This document shows, piece by piece, positions 8,348 to 17,818 of a DNA stretch of 64,000 nucleotides. How positions within the stretch are numbered: the first letter of the stretch is position 1; each line of letters opens with the position of its first letter. The DNA lies in assembly GCA_964570625.1 (NCBI GenBank), contig CAZMYW010000004.1:71824-135823 (forward strand), written 5' to 3'. Below the pieces are notes generated by a model that was not told the origin of the DNA, did no database searches, and was given only the letters and a program-made list of their open reading frames with translations. This DNA is from JBFLXB01 sp964570625 (lineage in GTDB: Bacteria > Nitrospirota > Nitrospiria > 2-01-FULL-66-17). A program made the translations under genes and the position numbers.

Positions 8348-8686
8348 ATGAAAAAGATCGAAGCGATTATCAAGCCGTTCAAACTCGACGAGGTCAAGTC
8401 GGCGCTCACGGAGCTCGGCGTGCACGGGATGACCGTGACCGAAGTCAAAGGCTTCGGCCGGCAGAAGGGTCATAAAGAGGTCTATCGCGGGGCGGAATAC
8501 GTGGTCGAGTTCGTGCCGAAGGTGAAGCTCGAAATCGTGGTTCCTGACACTCTGGCTCAACGAGCCGTTGAGACGATTATCCGGGCGGCGAAAACCGGCA
8601 CGATCGGCGACGGGAAGATCTTCATCAATCAAGTGGGTGAGGCGATTCGCATTCGCACCGGCGAGACGGGCGAAGGCGCGCTGTAA
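8348..8686 (+). CDS. glnK: PII signal protein GlnK, copy 1
   Basis: A 112-aa PII protein that senses 2-oxoglutarate, ATP and ADP and binds Amt. The T-loop reads GRQKGHKEVYRGAEYVVEF, with the uridylylation-site tyrosine at position 51. The C-terminal KTGTIGDGKIF and RIRTGE motifs bind nucleotide. It is 21 bp behind amt1 and nearly identical in key motifs to the second copy at 28241-28579. Uridylylation by a GlnD protein is inferred; glnD is not in this window. Confidence 0.96.
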   Translation: MKKIEAIIKPFKLDEVKSALTELGVHGMTVTEVKGFGRQKGHKEVYRGAEYVVEFVPKVKLEIVVPDTLAQRAVETIIRAAKTGTIGDGKIFINQVGEAIRIRTGETGEGAL

Positions 8687-8733
8687 CAACTCCCGCCGCG
8701 GCGCTCGCCCGGCGGCGATTCCGCAGTCGACGT

Positions 8734-9306
8734 TCAGGAGTTCGTGCGTCGGCGGGCGAGCAGTGCTCCCAGTGAAAACCGCGTAATGTGCTGGGCCAGC
8801 CGGCGGGTCTCTGCTGGTCCGTACTTCAGCCACGGATGAAGCCGGTCAAGCACCGGCCGGTTATGCCGGTAATGTAGGCATTGCGCCACGATGCTCTGCT
8901 CGCACAGTACGACGCTCTCCTTGCTCGCTTCGGGTCCCAGGAACGCTCTCACGATCGAGAGTAACTCTTCAGACCGGGGGCGAATGACCTTATCGACCAC
9001 GGAGTCCAGCGCAAAGGTGGGCTCCGCCATTTCCTGCGACATCAACTGTCCGATCGGGGCAGCGCCTTCTTCATCGAGCACATGAAGCAGCAGCGCCAAC
9101 ACAAACGCGTGTAGGCGCTGTTCCGGAGCGGCGTCGTGCGGCGGACGGGATGCGGCGACGTAGCGCTCGACGGATTGCTGAAGGGCGTGTTCAAGGACCG
9201 CCTGATAGAGTTGTTCTTTCCCTCCGAAGTAGTAATTGACCATCGCGACGTTGACGTCCGCTCGTTGGCTGATTTCGCGAATGGTGGCGCGCCGATAGCC
9301 CAGCAG
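8734..9306 (-). pseudogene. TetR-family regulator, 5'-truncated
   Basis: The minus strand encodes GYRRATIREISQRADVNVA, then MVNYYFGGKEQLYQAVLEHAL. This is the second half of a TetR DNA-binding domain followed by a full ligand-binding domain (about 190 residues recoverable). The first HTH helices and the start codon are missing: upstream of about 9306 the frame loses similarity and meets a stop at 9325-9327. At the same point the neighbouring cytochrome fragment begins, so both genes lost their 5' ends. The C-terminal part resembles the CerR/DUF1956-like TetR group. An internal ATG at 9243 could start a protein without DNA-binding capacity. Confidence 0.7.
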
Positions 9307-9309
9307 CCG

Positions 9310-9956
9310 AACAAGGCGCCATCGTCAACGGAGATGCCGTATTCGAGGCGACCGGTTGCGCGGTGTGTCACGTCAAGAACTTGGTGATCAACAACCCGAA
9401 GTTCAGCGAACCGAGCCAGGATCCCGACTACCGAGACACGGTGTTTCCCGGTGGCCAGAACCCGGTGACTCGGGGGGTCAATCCGGAGGCGGCGGTCAGT
9501 TTTGATTTGACCCGCGATCAACCTGACAATCAGATCGTCGATGCATCCGGACGAGTGAAGACCAGGCTCGGGGCTTTCGAAAAGGATCGTCAGGGGAGGG
9601 CCGTCGTCCGTCTGTTCGGCGACCTCAAGCGTCATGACATGGGATCGGGCCTGGCCGAATCGATCGACGAAGAAGGCACCGGAGCCTCGGTGTTCCTGAC
9701 CGAGAACCTCTGGGGCGTGGGATCCACCGCGCCCTACCTCCATGACGGGAGGGCCACCACGCTCACGGAAGCCATCCTGGCTCACGGGGGCGAGGCCGAG
9801 GCCGCTCGATCCGCGTTTCAGGCCCTGTCCACCCAAGAGCAGCGGGACCTGATCGGGTTTCTCGACAACCTGGTGCTGTTCAAACTCGAAGCCGAAGCGA
9901 CCACGCCGAACAGTCGGGACGATCCGCCGCGTCGGCGAGACTCGCGGCGCAGATAA
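9310..9956 (+). pseudogene. Di-haem cytochrome c peroxidase-like protein, C-terminal fragment
   Basis: The reading frame carries GDAVFEATGCAVCHVKN with a CXXCH haem site, LRxHDMG-type text (LKRHDMGSGLAE), and ENLWGVGSTAPYLHDGRATTLTEAI. These match the C-terminal haem domain of di-haem cytochrome peroxidases or thiol oxidoreductases. The N-terminal haem domain, signal peptide and start are absent. The frame opens at the junction near 9310 that also truncates the TetR gene on the other strand. Translation could start only at internal codons, and the product would not be exported, so it is probably inactive. Confidence 0.72.
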
Positions 9957-10133
9957 CATAGGAGGCCACGCTCGCCGCTGGCAGGGTTGCCGGTTTGGAG
10001 CGGGTAACGGTCGGACCTTCAACGGCTCGATGGATCGAGCGGGTCCGGGATCGGTCGGGGGAAGCCCAACGAAGGCGGGTTTCCCCCGACGCGTTTTTCG
10101 ACGGCCGACGACACATGCCGCGGCTGGGGCGTG

Positions 10134-10161
10134 TTGACGCGCCAAGGCCGTGTGTTATCTT
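10134..10161 (+). promoter_or_regulatory. Possible sigma-70 promoter of the che operon
   Basis: TTGACG at 10134-10139, a 16-bp spacer and TATCTT at 10156-10161 lie 85 bp upstream of cheA. The rest of the 290-bp gap (9957-10246) shows no gene. Confidence 0.45.
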
Positions 10162-10246
10162 CACGATGTTCCGATTCCCCTTGTGATGCAACGACTACAA
10201 CCGTTGATGGCGGCTCGCTCGGCCGCCATTCGTTTACCGGACCGGG

Positions 10247-11965
10247 ATGACTGCTGACCCCACGGAACCTCCTGATTCACCCTACGACGACTCCGACGCC
10301 GACCTCCGGAAGGCGATCCTGCATACGTTTCTGGTGGAGTCTGAAGAACGTCTGGCCGACATGGAAGAGGCGCTGGTCGCGTTGGAACGGCGACCGGAAG
10401 ACGAAGACCTCGTCCAGGAGATTTTCCGGTGCGCCCACACGCTCAAAGGCAACGCGTTGTCGCTCGACTTCCCCAAAGTCTCCGAGTTCGCCCACGCCAT
10501 GGAAGACCTGCTCCAGCGATTTCGCAACCGCACGCTTCCCGTCAACAGCGACGCGATTTCTCTCCTCCTGCGCGGCGTGGACGCGCTGCGGGAATTGGTG
10601 CTGGTTGCGCCGACCGGGCGGGGAGATCTGGACGCCGTCCGCCGTGATCTCTTGGACCGGATTCGCGCCGCGTCGCTTGATGAAGCGATTGCCAACAAGA
10701 CATCACGGACCGGTGACGATGCGGACACGCGTGAACCGCTCTCTGAACCGGTCCAAAGCGTGCGGAACGACGGGGGCAACGTCCCGAGTCGCACGCGGAC
10801 CTTGCGCGTCGACATTGGGACGCTCGATCGCCTGGTGGATCTCACCGGCGAAATCGCGATCGCCGAGGGGCGGCTGCATCAGTCCCTGCAGCGCCACGCG
10901 GGCACAATCGACGACGACGTGTTGGACGTCCATCGGGAGGTCGGACGGCTCTTCGACGACCTGCAGGACCTGATTCTCAGGGTCCGGATGGTTCCCGTGG
11001 GTCCGGTGTTTCGGCAGTACGTTCGGACGGTGCGTGACATCGCCCGCTCGCTGGGCAAGTCCGCGCAGTTGGTGATCGAGGGCGAGGACGTGGAGGTGGA
11101 CACCGCGATCGTGGAGTCCCTCAAGGACCCGATCACGCATATGATTCGTAACGCGCTCGACCACGGAATCGAACCGCCCGATGTCCGCTCGGCCAAAGGG
11201 AAAGAGCCCGCCGGGCGCATCACGCTGCGGGCGTCCCGTCAAGCCGGTCACCTGGTGATCGATGTGGAGGACGACGGAGCGGGCATGGACCGTCACAAGA
11301 TCTTAGACGTGGCGAAGGCCAAGGGGTTGGTCGCGGACCACCCCCGGTCCGATCAGGAAGCCCTTCGCGTGATCTTTGAACCCGGGTTTACCACCTCGGA
11401 GACCGTCACTGAACTGTCCGGCCGTGGCGTCGGGATGGACGTGGTGCGAAAGAACGTGGATCTGTTGCGGGGCGTGGTAGCGGTCGAGAGTCGTGCCGAC
11501 CAAGGCACGCGGATTTCGGTCCGCGTCCCGCTCACACTCGCGGTCATCGAGGGTTTTGCGGTCGGTGTGGCCGGCGAGACGTTTGTGATTCCCCTTGGAG
11601 CGGTGCTCGAATGTCTCGAACTGCCGGCCGACGCGCGCGGCCGCACCGACGCGGTCGGAGTAATTCACTTACGCGGCTCGGCGCTGCCGTACCTGCGGCT
11701 GCGGGAGTTTTTCGGCCGGACCGGATCCCCCGCTCCGCGGGAGAGCCTGGTCGTGGTTCGGGACCAAGACGCGCGGGCCGGGTTCGTGGTCGACGCGTTG
11801 TACGGAGAACGTCAGGCTGTGATCAAACCTCTCGGCGCTCCGTGTGGTGGGGCGAGGGGGATCTCGGGGGCGACGATCCTGGGAACCGGGCGCGTGGCAT
11901 TGATCGTCGACGTGCCGAGTGTCCTGAGGCGACTGCAACGCGCGACGCCCGCAACCGCCGCGTGA
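10247..11965 (+). CDS. cheA: Chemotaxis-type histidine kinase CheA
   Basis: A 572-aa hybrid kinase that links receptors to response regulators. An HPt domain carries the phospho-acceptor His64 in CAHTLKGNALSLDF. A dimerisation segment follows (LDRLVDLTGEIAIAEGRL), then an HATPase domain with N box MIRNALDHGIE, G1 DDGAGMD and G2 GRGVGMDVVRKNV, and a C-terminal CheW-like domain. The P2 CheY-docking domain is very short or absent, which shortens the protein relative to E. coli CheA (654 aa). It heads a tight cluster with mcp, cheW, cheR and cheB; no cheY is seen. Confidence 0.94.
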   Translation: MTADPTEPPDSPYDDSDADLRKAILHTFLVESEERLADMEEALVALERRPEDEDLVQEIFRCAHTLKGNALSLDFPKVSEFAHAMEDLLQRFRNRTLPVNSDAISLLLRGVDALRELVLVAPTGRGDLDAVRRDLLDRIRAASLDEAIANKTSRTGDDADTREPLSEPVQSVRNDGGNVPSRTRTLRVDIGTLDRLVDLTGEIAIAEGRLHQSLQRHAGTIDDDVLDVHREVGRLFDDLQDLILRVRMVPVGPVFRQYVRTVRDIARSLGKSAQLVIEGEDVEVDTAIVESLKDPITHMIRNALDHGIEPPDVRSAKGKEPAGRITLRASRQAGHLVIDVEDDGAGMDRHKILDVAKAKGLVADHPRSDQEALRVIFEPGFTTSETVTELSGRGVGMDVVRKNVDLLRGVVAVESRADQGTRISVRVPLTLAVIEGFAVGVAGETFVIPLGAVLECLELPADARGRTDAVGVIHLRGSALPYLRLREFFGRTGSPAPRESLVVVRDQDARAGFVVDALYGERQAVIKPLGAPCGGARGISGATILGTGRVALIVDVPSVLRRLQRATPATAA

Positions 11966-12010
11966 CGCGGCCGTGACGTGGAGGCGATCGGCATCGGGAG
12001 GAACGACGTG

Positions 12011-13657
12011 ATGAAGATGGGGATCGGCGGAAAACTCTTCCTGGGATTCGGAGCCGTGTTGCTCCTGCTCGGCGTGGTGGGACTGACCGGATGGCGGGAT
12101 ACGGCCAAGTTGTGGTCGGCGTTCAGCGACCTGTCCTCCGATCAACTCGCCGCGTCGGTCAACCTGTCACAGGTCGAACGCGGGTTGTGGGAGCTCCGGT
12201 ATGGGTTGCCCCAGTATGTGGTCTCGAACGAGGAAACGCGGACCAAGATCCTGGCGGATCAAGGCCGATGGCAGGACCAGATTCAGATCGCCATCATGGC
12301 CTACGCCGCCGGATCGCGCTCGCGCGAGGAACAGGAGTCGCTGACGGAGTGGACGAGTGCGTTGGCCGCCTACTTCCAGGCGAGGACGCACTGGTTCGAC
12401 CTGGCGCGCGCGGGACGAACCGTCGAGGCGGTCAAGTGGCGGGCGGAACGGGTGTCGCCGCTGGATCGACGGGTGGTGCAGGCGCTGGACCGGATGATGA
12501 TCCTCCACATCCAGCACGCTGGTGAAGAACAACGCGCGATCAGCTCGGTGGTGACGAAGGCGACGGTGGTGCTGTGTACGTTCGTCGTCCTGTCCCTCGC
12601 GGTGGGATTCGGCTTGGCGTGGTGGTTCTCCCGGAGCATCGCGCGCGGGATCACTGAGGCGACGGTCGCGGCCAACGGCCTGGCCGAAGGCAACCTGAAC
12701 CAGCGGATCACGGTGTCGTCGGCCGACGAGGTCGGTCAGATGGGCGACGCGATTCGACGGATGGTGGAGCGACTGACCCACGTGATCGGACAGGTCCGTG
12801 CCGGCGCGAGCGCGCTGTCGGCCGCCGCGTCGCAGGTGGCGGCTTCCTCGCAAACGTTGTCGCAAGGCACCAGTGAGCAGGCGGCGTCGGTCGAAGAGGT
12901 GACCGCGTCGTTGGAGCAGATGAACGCGTCGCTGACCCAGACCGCGGACAACAGCCGCCAGATGGAACAGATGGCGGTGAAGGGCGCGGGAGAAGCCGAC
13001 GAGAGCGGACAAGTGGTGCGGGAAACCGTCGATGCCATGAAAGCGATCGCGGCCAAGATTTCCATCATCGAGGAAATCGCGTATCAGACCAATCTCCTCG
13101 CGCTGAATGCCGCCATCGAGGCGGCGCGCGCGGGTGAACATGGAAGGGGGTTTGCGGTCGTCGCCACCGAAGTGCGCAAACTCGCTGAGCGAAGCCAGGA
13201 GGCCGCCAAAGAGATCGGGGCGTTGGCGGGGTCCAGCGTCAAGGTGGCGGAACGAGCGGGCCAGCAACTCACCGATCTGGTGCCCGCGATCCGCCGCACC
13301 GCGACGTTGGTGCAAGAGGTGGCGTCGGCGTCGCAGGAGCAGTCCGCGGGTGTTGCGCAGATCAACCGCGCGATGCTCCAGGTCGAAAAGGTGACGCAGC
13401 GTAATGCGTCCGCGGCCGAGGAGTTGGCGTCGACCGCCGACGAGATGACGTCTCAAGCCGAGGCCCTGCAACGGCTGGTCGCATTTTTCCGTGAGGGGAG
13501 AGCGGGCGACATCGTCGCCTCTCGATCCGGAGGGAACGACCGCGGGTCTGATCGGGACCGCGCGGCCGGCCGCCGGACGCCGCGAGCCGCCGTCCGCGGG
13601 AACCTTGCGGTGGTCCCGTCGGAACGCGATCAGGATCCCGACTTCGAACGTTTCTAG
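12011..13657 (+). CDS. Methyl-accepting chemotaxis protein
   Basis: Membrane receptor, about 548 aa. GGGAGGA at 11996-12002 supports ATG 12011 (GTG 12008 is also possible). TM1 is near residues 5-28, a ~165-residue periplasmic four-helix-bundle type sensor follows, and TM2 is near 180-205 (VVLCTFVVLSLAVGFGLAWW). A HAMP domain and a cytoplasmic coiled coil come next, with the conserved hairpin tip EIAYQTNLLALNAAIEAARA. It lies between cheA and cheW and is presumably the dedicated input of this array. The ligand is not predictable. Confidence 0.93.
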   Translation: MKMGIGGKLFLGFGAVLLLLGVVGLTGWRDTAKLWSAFSDLSSDQLAASVNLSQVERGLWELRYGLPQYVVSNEETRTKILADQGRWQDQIQIAIMAYAAGSRSREEQESLTEWTSALAAYFQARTHWFDLARAGRTVEAVKWRAERVSPLDRRVVQALDRMMILHIQHAGEEQRAISSVVTKATVVLCTFVVLSLAVGFGLAWWFSRSIARGITEATVAANGLAEGNLNQRITVSSADEVGQMGDAIRRMVERLTHVIGQVRAGASALSAAASQVAASSQTLSQGTSEQAASVEEVTASLEQMNASLTQTADNSRQMEQMAVKGAGEADESGQVVRETVDAMKAIAAKISIIEEIAYQTNLLALNAAIEAARAGEHGRGFAVVATEVRKLAERSQEAAKEIGALAGSSVKVAERAGQQLTDLVPAIRRTATLVQEVASASQEQSAGVAQINRAMLQVEKVTQRNASAAEELASTADEMTSQAEALQRLVAFFREGRAGDIVASRSGGNDRGSDRDRAAGRRTPRAAVRGNLAVVPSERDQDPDFERF

Positions 13658-13667
13658 GAACACCGGT

Positions 13668-14138
13668 ATGGATCCTGCGCACGCCCCGACCGAGACGACT
13701 CAGTACCTGACATTTACCCTGGCGGGGGAAGAGTACGCGGTCAACATCCTCAAGGTCCGAGAGATCATCAGGTACGACCCCACCTTGACCGCGGTACCGG
13801 CCATGCCCGCGTGGGTGCGCGGTGTGATGAACCTGCGGGGCAGCGTGGTCCCGGTGGTGGACCTGGCAGTCAAGTTCGGGACGCCGAGCCGTGCGATCAC
13901 CAACCGGACGTGCGTGGTGGTGATGGAGGCATCCATGAACGGAGACCAGACCGTGATCGGGGTGATCGCCGATGCCGTCAGCGAGGTGCTGGCCTTGGCT
14001 CCGAACGATGTGGAGCCACCTCCCAGGTTCGGGACGTCGATCCGGAGCGATGTGCTCACGGGACTGGGAAAAATCGGCGAGCGGTTCGTCCTGATCGTGG
14101 ACGTCGACCGCGTGTTCTCCGCACCGGCCCGGGTTTAA
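13668..14138 (+). CDS. cheW: Chemotaxis coupling protein CheW
   Basis: A 156-aa adaptor that bridges receptor and CheA. It opens with QYLTFTLAGEEYAVNILKVREII and contains MPAWVRGVMNLRGSVVPVVDLAVKFG, the signature of the CheW fold, and a C-terminal LTGLGKIGERFVLIVDVDRV. The start at 13668 follows the receptor gene by 10 bp. Its stop overlaps the cheR start (TAATG), so the two are translationally coupled. Confidence 0.94.
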   Translation: MDPAHAPTETTQYLTFTLAGEEYAVNILKVREIIRYDPTLTAVPAMPAWVRGVMNLRGSVVPVVDLAVKFGTPSRAITNRTCVVVMEASMNGDQTVIGVIADAVSEVLALAPNDVEPPPRFGTSIRSDVLTGLGKIGERFVLIVDVDRVFSAPARV

Positions 14139-15076
14139 TGTCCGATCCATCCGCTGCGTCGGGTGAGCGGGATTCGCTCATCCGACCGATGACCGATGCC
14201 GAGTACGAACGGTTTCGGGCGTTTATTTCCCGGCATTCCGGGATCCAACTCGGTCCCGCCAAAAAAGACCTGCTGACCGCCCGGTTGGCCAGACGGCTTC
14301 GCGAGTTGGGGCTGTCGAGTTACGGCGAGTATTACCGGCGCCTGACCCACGGCCACAAAGCCGAGGAAATCAGTCTGCTCGACGCCATTTCGACGAACGA
14401 AACCCATTTCTTTCGCGAACCGCAACACTTCGACTTCCTGGGGGATGTGGTATTCCCCGAATGGGACCGCCTGGCCGCGACGGGCCGTCGGTCCAGGCGT
14501 ATACGCATGTGGAGCGCCGCGTGCGCCACCGGCCAAGAAGTGTATTCGTTGGCGATGGTGACGGAAGCGCGGTTCCCGGCGGCGGCGGGATGGGACGTCG
14601 AGATCCTCGCCACCGATCTGTCCGTGCGCGCGTTGGATGCCGCACGCGCGGGCGTGTGGTCCCTGGACCAGCAGCACGAAATTCCCACGCCATATCTCAA
14701 GGCTTACATGCTCAAAGGGGTCGCCAGTCAGCAGGGCAAGATGAAAGCCGGCGCGGCGATCCGCGCGCTGGTCCGGTTCGCCCGCGTCAACCTCAATACC
14801 GAGGTCTACCCCGTGGGGGGGCCGTTCGACGTGATCTTCTGCCGGAACGTGTTGATCTACTTCGATGCCGAGACCAAATCGCGGGTCGTGGAGCGTCTGG
14901 CCGGATACCTCGCGCCCGGCGGCTGCCTGGTCTTGGGGCAGGTCGAAAGCGCCACCGGACTCACCGATCGCCTGCGGGCCGTGGGCCCAACCGTATACGT
15001 GCGGGCCGACGTCGAGACCGGGGAGGGCGACCCGGCTCGATACGGACGCGTGATCGAGACCGAGGAAGCGGCGTAA
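14138..15076 (+). CDS. cheR: Chemotaxis protein methyltransferase CheR
   Basis: SAM-dependent enzyme (312 aa) that methylates glutamates on the receptor. The N-terminal helical domain is followed by LLDAISTNETHFFREPQHFDFL, the hallmark of CheR, then the SAM-binding RIRMWSAACATGQEVYSLAM and a C-terminal FDVIFCRNVLIYFD. There is no TPR extension. It overlaps both neighbours by one base (TAATG at each end). Confidence 0.95.
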   Translation: MSDPSAASGERDSLIRPMTDAEYERFRAFISRHSGIQLGPAKKDLLTARLARRLRELGLSSYGEYYRRLTHGHKAEEISLLDAISTNETHFFREPQHFDFLGDVVFPEWDRLAATGRRSRRIRMWSAACATGQEVYSLAMVTEARFPAAAGWDVEILATDLSVRALDAARAGVWSLDQQHEIPTPYLKAYMLKGVASQQGKMKAGAAIRALVRFARVNLNTEVYPVGGPFDVIFCRNVLIYFDAETKSRVVERLAGYLAPGGCLVLGQVESATGLTDRLRAVGPTVYVRADVETGEGDPARYGRVIETEEAA

Positions 15077-16203
15077 TGGGTACACTGGACCGGCAGGGGC
15101 TTCCAGAATCCGGCGCGGAAAGACGGCCGCTGCAGGTGTTGGTCGTGGATGACTCCGCCGTGGCCCGCCAAATCATCACCGCGATTCTGTCGCGCGAGAC
15201 CGGCATCACGGTGACCACGGCCGGGGATCCCATCGTGGCGATGGACAAGATGGCTCGCAGCCGTCCGGATGTCATTGTTCTGGATCTGGAAATGCCGCGT
15301 ATGGATGGACTCACCTTCCTCCATAAGATCATGGCCGACGATCCGATCCCGGTCGTGATCTGTTCGAGTTTCACCGGAGCCGGCACCGAGGCTGCGGTCC
15401 TCGCCATGGAGGAGGGCGCGGTTGAGATCGTCACGAAACCCAAGCTGGGACTGCGGGAGTTTTTCGAGGAGTCTGCGGTGCTGTTCGTCGATGCGGTGCG
15501 AGCGGCCGCGCGAGCTCGGGTGAGCCGTCGTGCCGGCGCAGGACGGCCGGTCCAACCAAAATTGAGCGCGGATGCGGTGATCCCCGCCATCCGCCCAATC
15601 CGCCAGACTTCCGGGAGGGACACGGTGGTGGCGGTGGGTGCGTCCACGGGTGGGACCGATGCCCTCCGGGAGCTGCTCCAGGGATTCCCGACCGACTCGC
15701 CGGGGCTCGTAATCGTACAACACATGCCCGAGCGATTTACCAAGGCGTTGGCCGATCGCTTGAATCGGTCGTGTCGCATCGAGGTGAGGGAGGCGCAACA
15801 CGGCGACCGGGTGACGACCGGCCGCGCGCTCATCGCGCCCGGCAACCGACACCTGGTTCTTGCCGCCCGCGGTGCTTCTTATACCGTCACGGTGATGGAT
15901 GGCCCGCTGGTCTCGAGGCACCGCCCCAGCGTGGATGTGTTGTTCCGCTCGGTGGCCCAGGTCGCCGGGTCCCGCGCGGTAGGCGTCATCCTGACCGGGA
16001 TGGGGGATGATGGAGCCCAAGGCATGGTGGAACTCAAACGGGCCGGTGCCGCCACGATTGCGCAGGACGAGGCCACGTGCGCGGTGTTCGGCATGCCGGC
16101 CGAGGCAATCGCCCGCGGCGTGGTGGACGAGGTGTTGCCGCTGGGGTCCATCGCGTCAACCGTGTTGCGAAAGGCGTCCGACCGGATCAAGCGGATCGCG
16201 TAA
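15076..16203 (+). CDS. cheB: Chemotaxis response regulator and protein-glutamate methylesterase CheB
   Basis: 375 aa. The N-terminal receiver has VLVVDDSAVARQIIT and the phospho-acceptor Asp in DVIVLDLEMPRMDG. A linker leads to the methylesterase domain with the catalytic Ser in VGASTGGTDAL, His in IVQHMPERFT and Asp in TGMGDDGAQGM. It removes methyl groups added by CheR and can also deamidate receptor glutamines. It ends the che operon and starts on the cheR stop (TAATG). Confidence 0.95.
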   Translation: MGTLDRQGLPESGAERRPLQVLVVDDSAVARQIITAILSRETGITVTTAGDPIVAMDKMARSRPDVIVLDLEMPRMDGLTFLHKIMADDPIPVVICSSFTGAGTEAAVLAMEEGAVEIVTKPKLGLREFFEESAVLFVDAVRAAARARVSRRAGAGRPVQPKLSADAVIPAIRPIRQTSGRDTVVAVGASTGGTDALRELLQGFPTDSPGLVIVQHMPERFTKALADRLNRSCRIEVREAQHGDRVTTGRALIAPGNRHLVLAARGASYTVTVMDGPLVSRHRPSVDVLFRSVAQVAGSRAVGVILTGMGDDGAQGMVELKRAGAATIAQDEATCAVFGMPAEAIARGVVDEVLPLGSIASTVLRKASDRIKRIA

Positions 16204-16254
16204 CGTCGGTTCGATCCACGCGCGCGCCGCGAGTAAAGCGTTGGTACCCCTCCC

Positions 16255-16285
16255 GACCAAAGTGTCTGATACCGACACTTCTGTT
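16255..16285 (+). promoter_or_regulatory. Paired enhancer-like dyads upstream of porin-nrtABD
   Basis: GACCAAAGTGTC (16255-16266) and GACACTTCTGTT (16274-16285) are two near-matches to GAC(A/C)-N4-TGTC with centres 19 bp apart, about two helical turns. They lie about 80 bp upstream of the -12 box of the sigma-54 promoter at 16338. An overlapping dyad of opposite polarity (AAGTGTC-N7-GACACTT, 16260-16280) can also be read here. Confidence 0.6.
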
Positions 16286-16337
16286 CGACGTTTCTGACCG
16301 AACGCGTTCATTCTGCCAAGTGTAGCCTCGATTTTTA

Positions 16338-16353
16338 CGGCACATCGTTTGCT
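16338..16353 (+). promoter_or_regulatory. Sigma-54 promoter of porin-nrtABD
   Basis: CGGCACATCGTTTGCT has the invariant GG (16339-16340) and GC (16351-16352) with exactly 10 bp between them. It closely matches TGGCAC-N5-TTGCW. The start site would be near 16363, leaving a ~70-nt leader before the porin ATG. Confidence 0.75.
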
Positions 16354-16432
16354 TAACCCTCCTACAACCCACGTGATGGGGAAGGGCATCTCTCAAACGC
16401 ATACGGCAGATTGAGCCACATGGGGAGGGGCA

Positions 16433-17803
16433 ATGGGTGCGTCGACGTGGGGTGAGGCACGAGTGGTCGCCGTGTTCGTGGCGATCGGGGCATGGCTTGG
16501 GAGCGCGGGGGCGTCGCACGCGGCGCTTGACGCGCAAGTCGTCACCATTGGCGGCGAGGTCCGGGAACGATACGAGTTCCGGGACAACGCGGACTTTAAC
16601 AAGGATGCCAACGATACACTGAGTTTCATCGCATCGAGAATCCGCCTCCATCTGAACTACGAGGTGACGCCGGATGTCGTGGCGTTTATCCAGATCCAAG
16701 ACGCTCGTATTTTCGGGGGCGAAGTGTCGACGGTGTCCAACGACAACCTCCTCGATCTGCACCAGGGTTACGTCACCATCAAGAATGTCGGTCCATCGAG
16801 TCTGATCCTCGGGCGTCAAGAACTGGCATTCGGCGAGCATCGGTTAGTCGGGAATTTCGGCTGGAACAACGTGGGGCGGAGCTTTGACGGCTTGAAAGTC
16901 ACCTACCTGGTTGCTCCGGTGCGGGTCGATTTCTGGGCGACCTCTCCCAAAGTGTATGGAACGAATGCTGGCTCCAGCCCGGCGTTTGCTCCGTCGAATC
17001 GAGAGCACCAGGAATTCTATGGGATCTACGGCAGCATCAAGACAGCCCCGGTCACGGTCGAACCCTATGTCATGTACCTGTTGGATGGGGGCAACGCTGG
17101 TGAATTGAACGCTGCGGGAACCGCCTTGTTGTCGCCGATCACGGCGCCCTCCGCTCGTGGGCAAAACCGCGTGACCGTGGGGTTGCGGGCGGACGGCAAA
17201 GCCGCGGCCGAAGCGATCGACTTCACGGGTGAGGCGGCCTACCAGATGGGGAGTATGGATGCCAGAGGCGCGACTCCGGAAAGCGATATCTCGGCGCATG
17301 CGTTCGTCCTCAAAGGGGGCTATACCGTGCCGGTGGGTCTCAAACCACGGATCGGGATCGAGTACGACCGGGCCTCTGGAGACAGCGATCGCACCGACGA
17401 CAAGTTTGAGACGTTCGAAAATCTGTTTCCCACCAACCATCCCTTCTATGGCTACATGGACTACGTGGGGTGGCGCAATATGCAGGACATCCGGTTGTCG
17501 TTCAGCGTCAAACCCAGTGCAACATCCGGAGTGAGTCTGGATTATCACCGGTTCTCGCTCGTGGAAGACGACGACAACTGGTACGCAGCGTCAGGAGCGG
17601 TCTTTCGGGCCACCCCGGTCAACAATGCTGAATCGGATCTGGGGCAGGAGCTTGACCTGGTGGCCCATCTGATGGTCAAGGAAAAACTCCGGATCGAAGT
17701 CGGGTACGGACGTTTTATGCCAGGGGACTACGTAGACGTCAACTTCCCGGCCGCAACTGACGCGTCGGATTGGTTCTATGCACAGGTCGGAACAAGCTTC
17801 TAA
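16433..17803 (+). CDS. Alginate-export-type outer-membrane porin
   Basis: A 456-aa beta-barrel protein. ATG 16433 is preceded by a GGGAGGGG stretch at 16422-16430. The signal peptide ends near ASHAA. The mature protein starts VVTIGGEVRERYEFRDNADFN and has alternating hydrophobic strands, LGRQELAFGEHRLVGNFGW (a pattern seen in the alginate-export family), and a C-terminal strand ending WFYAQVGTSF with a terminal aromatic. It is the first gene after a sigma-54 promoter and is followed by nrtA at 15 bp. It probably lets nitrate or nitrite cross the outer membrane; the substrate is inferred from context only. Confidence 0.78.
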   Translation: MGASTWGEARVVAVFVAIGAWLGSAGASHAALDAQVVTIGGEVRERYEFRDNADFNKDANDTLSFIASRIRLHLNYEVTPDVVAFIQIQDARIFGGEVSTVSNDNLLDLHQGYVTIKNVGPSSLILGRQELAFGEHRLVGNFGWNNVGRSFDGLKVTYLVAPVRVDFWATSPKVYGTNAGSSPAFAPSNREHQEFYGIYGSIKTAPVTVEPYVMYLLDGGNAGELNAAGTALLSPITAPSARGQNRVTVGLRADGKAAAEAIDFTGEAAYQMGSMDARGATPESDISAHAFVLKGGYTVPVGLKPRIGIEYDRASGDSDRTDDKFETFENLFPTNHPFYGYMDYVGWRNMQDIRLSFSVKPSATSGVSLDYHRFSLVEDDDNWYAASGAVFRATPVNNAESDLGQELDLVAHLMVKEKLRIEVGYGRFMPGDYVDVNFPAATDASDWFYAQVGTSF

Positions 17804-17818
17804 GGGGGCCGGGATACC

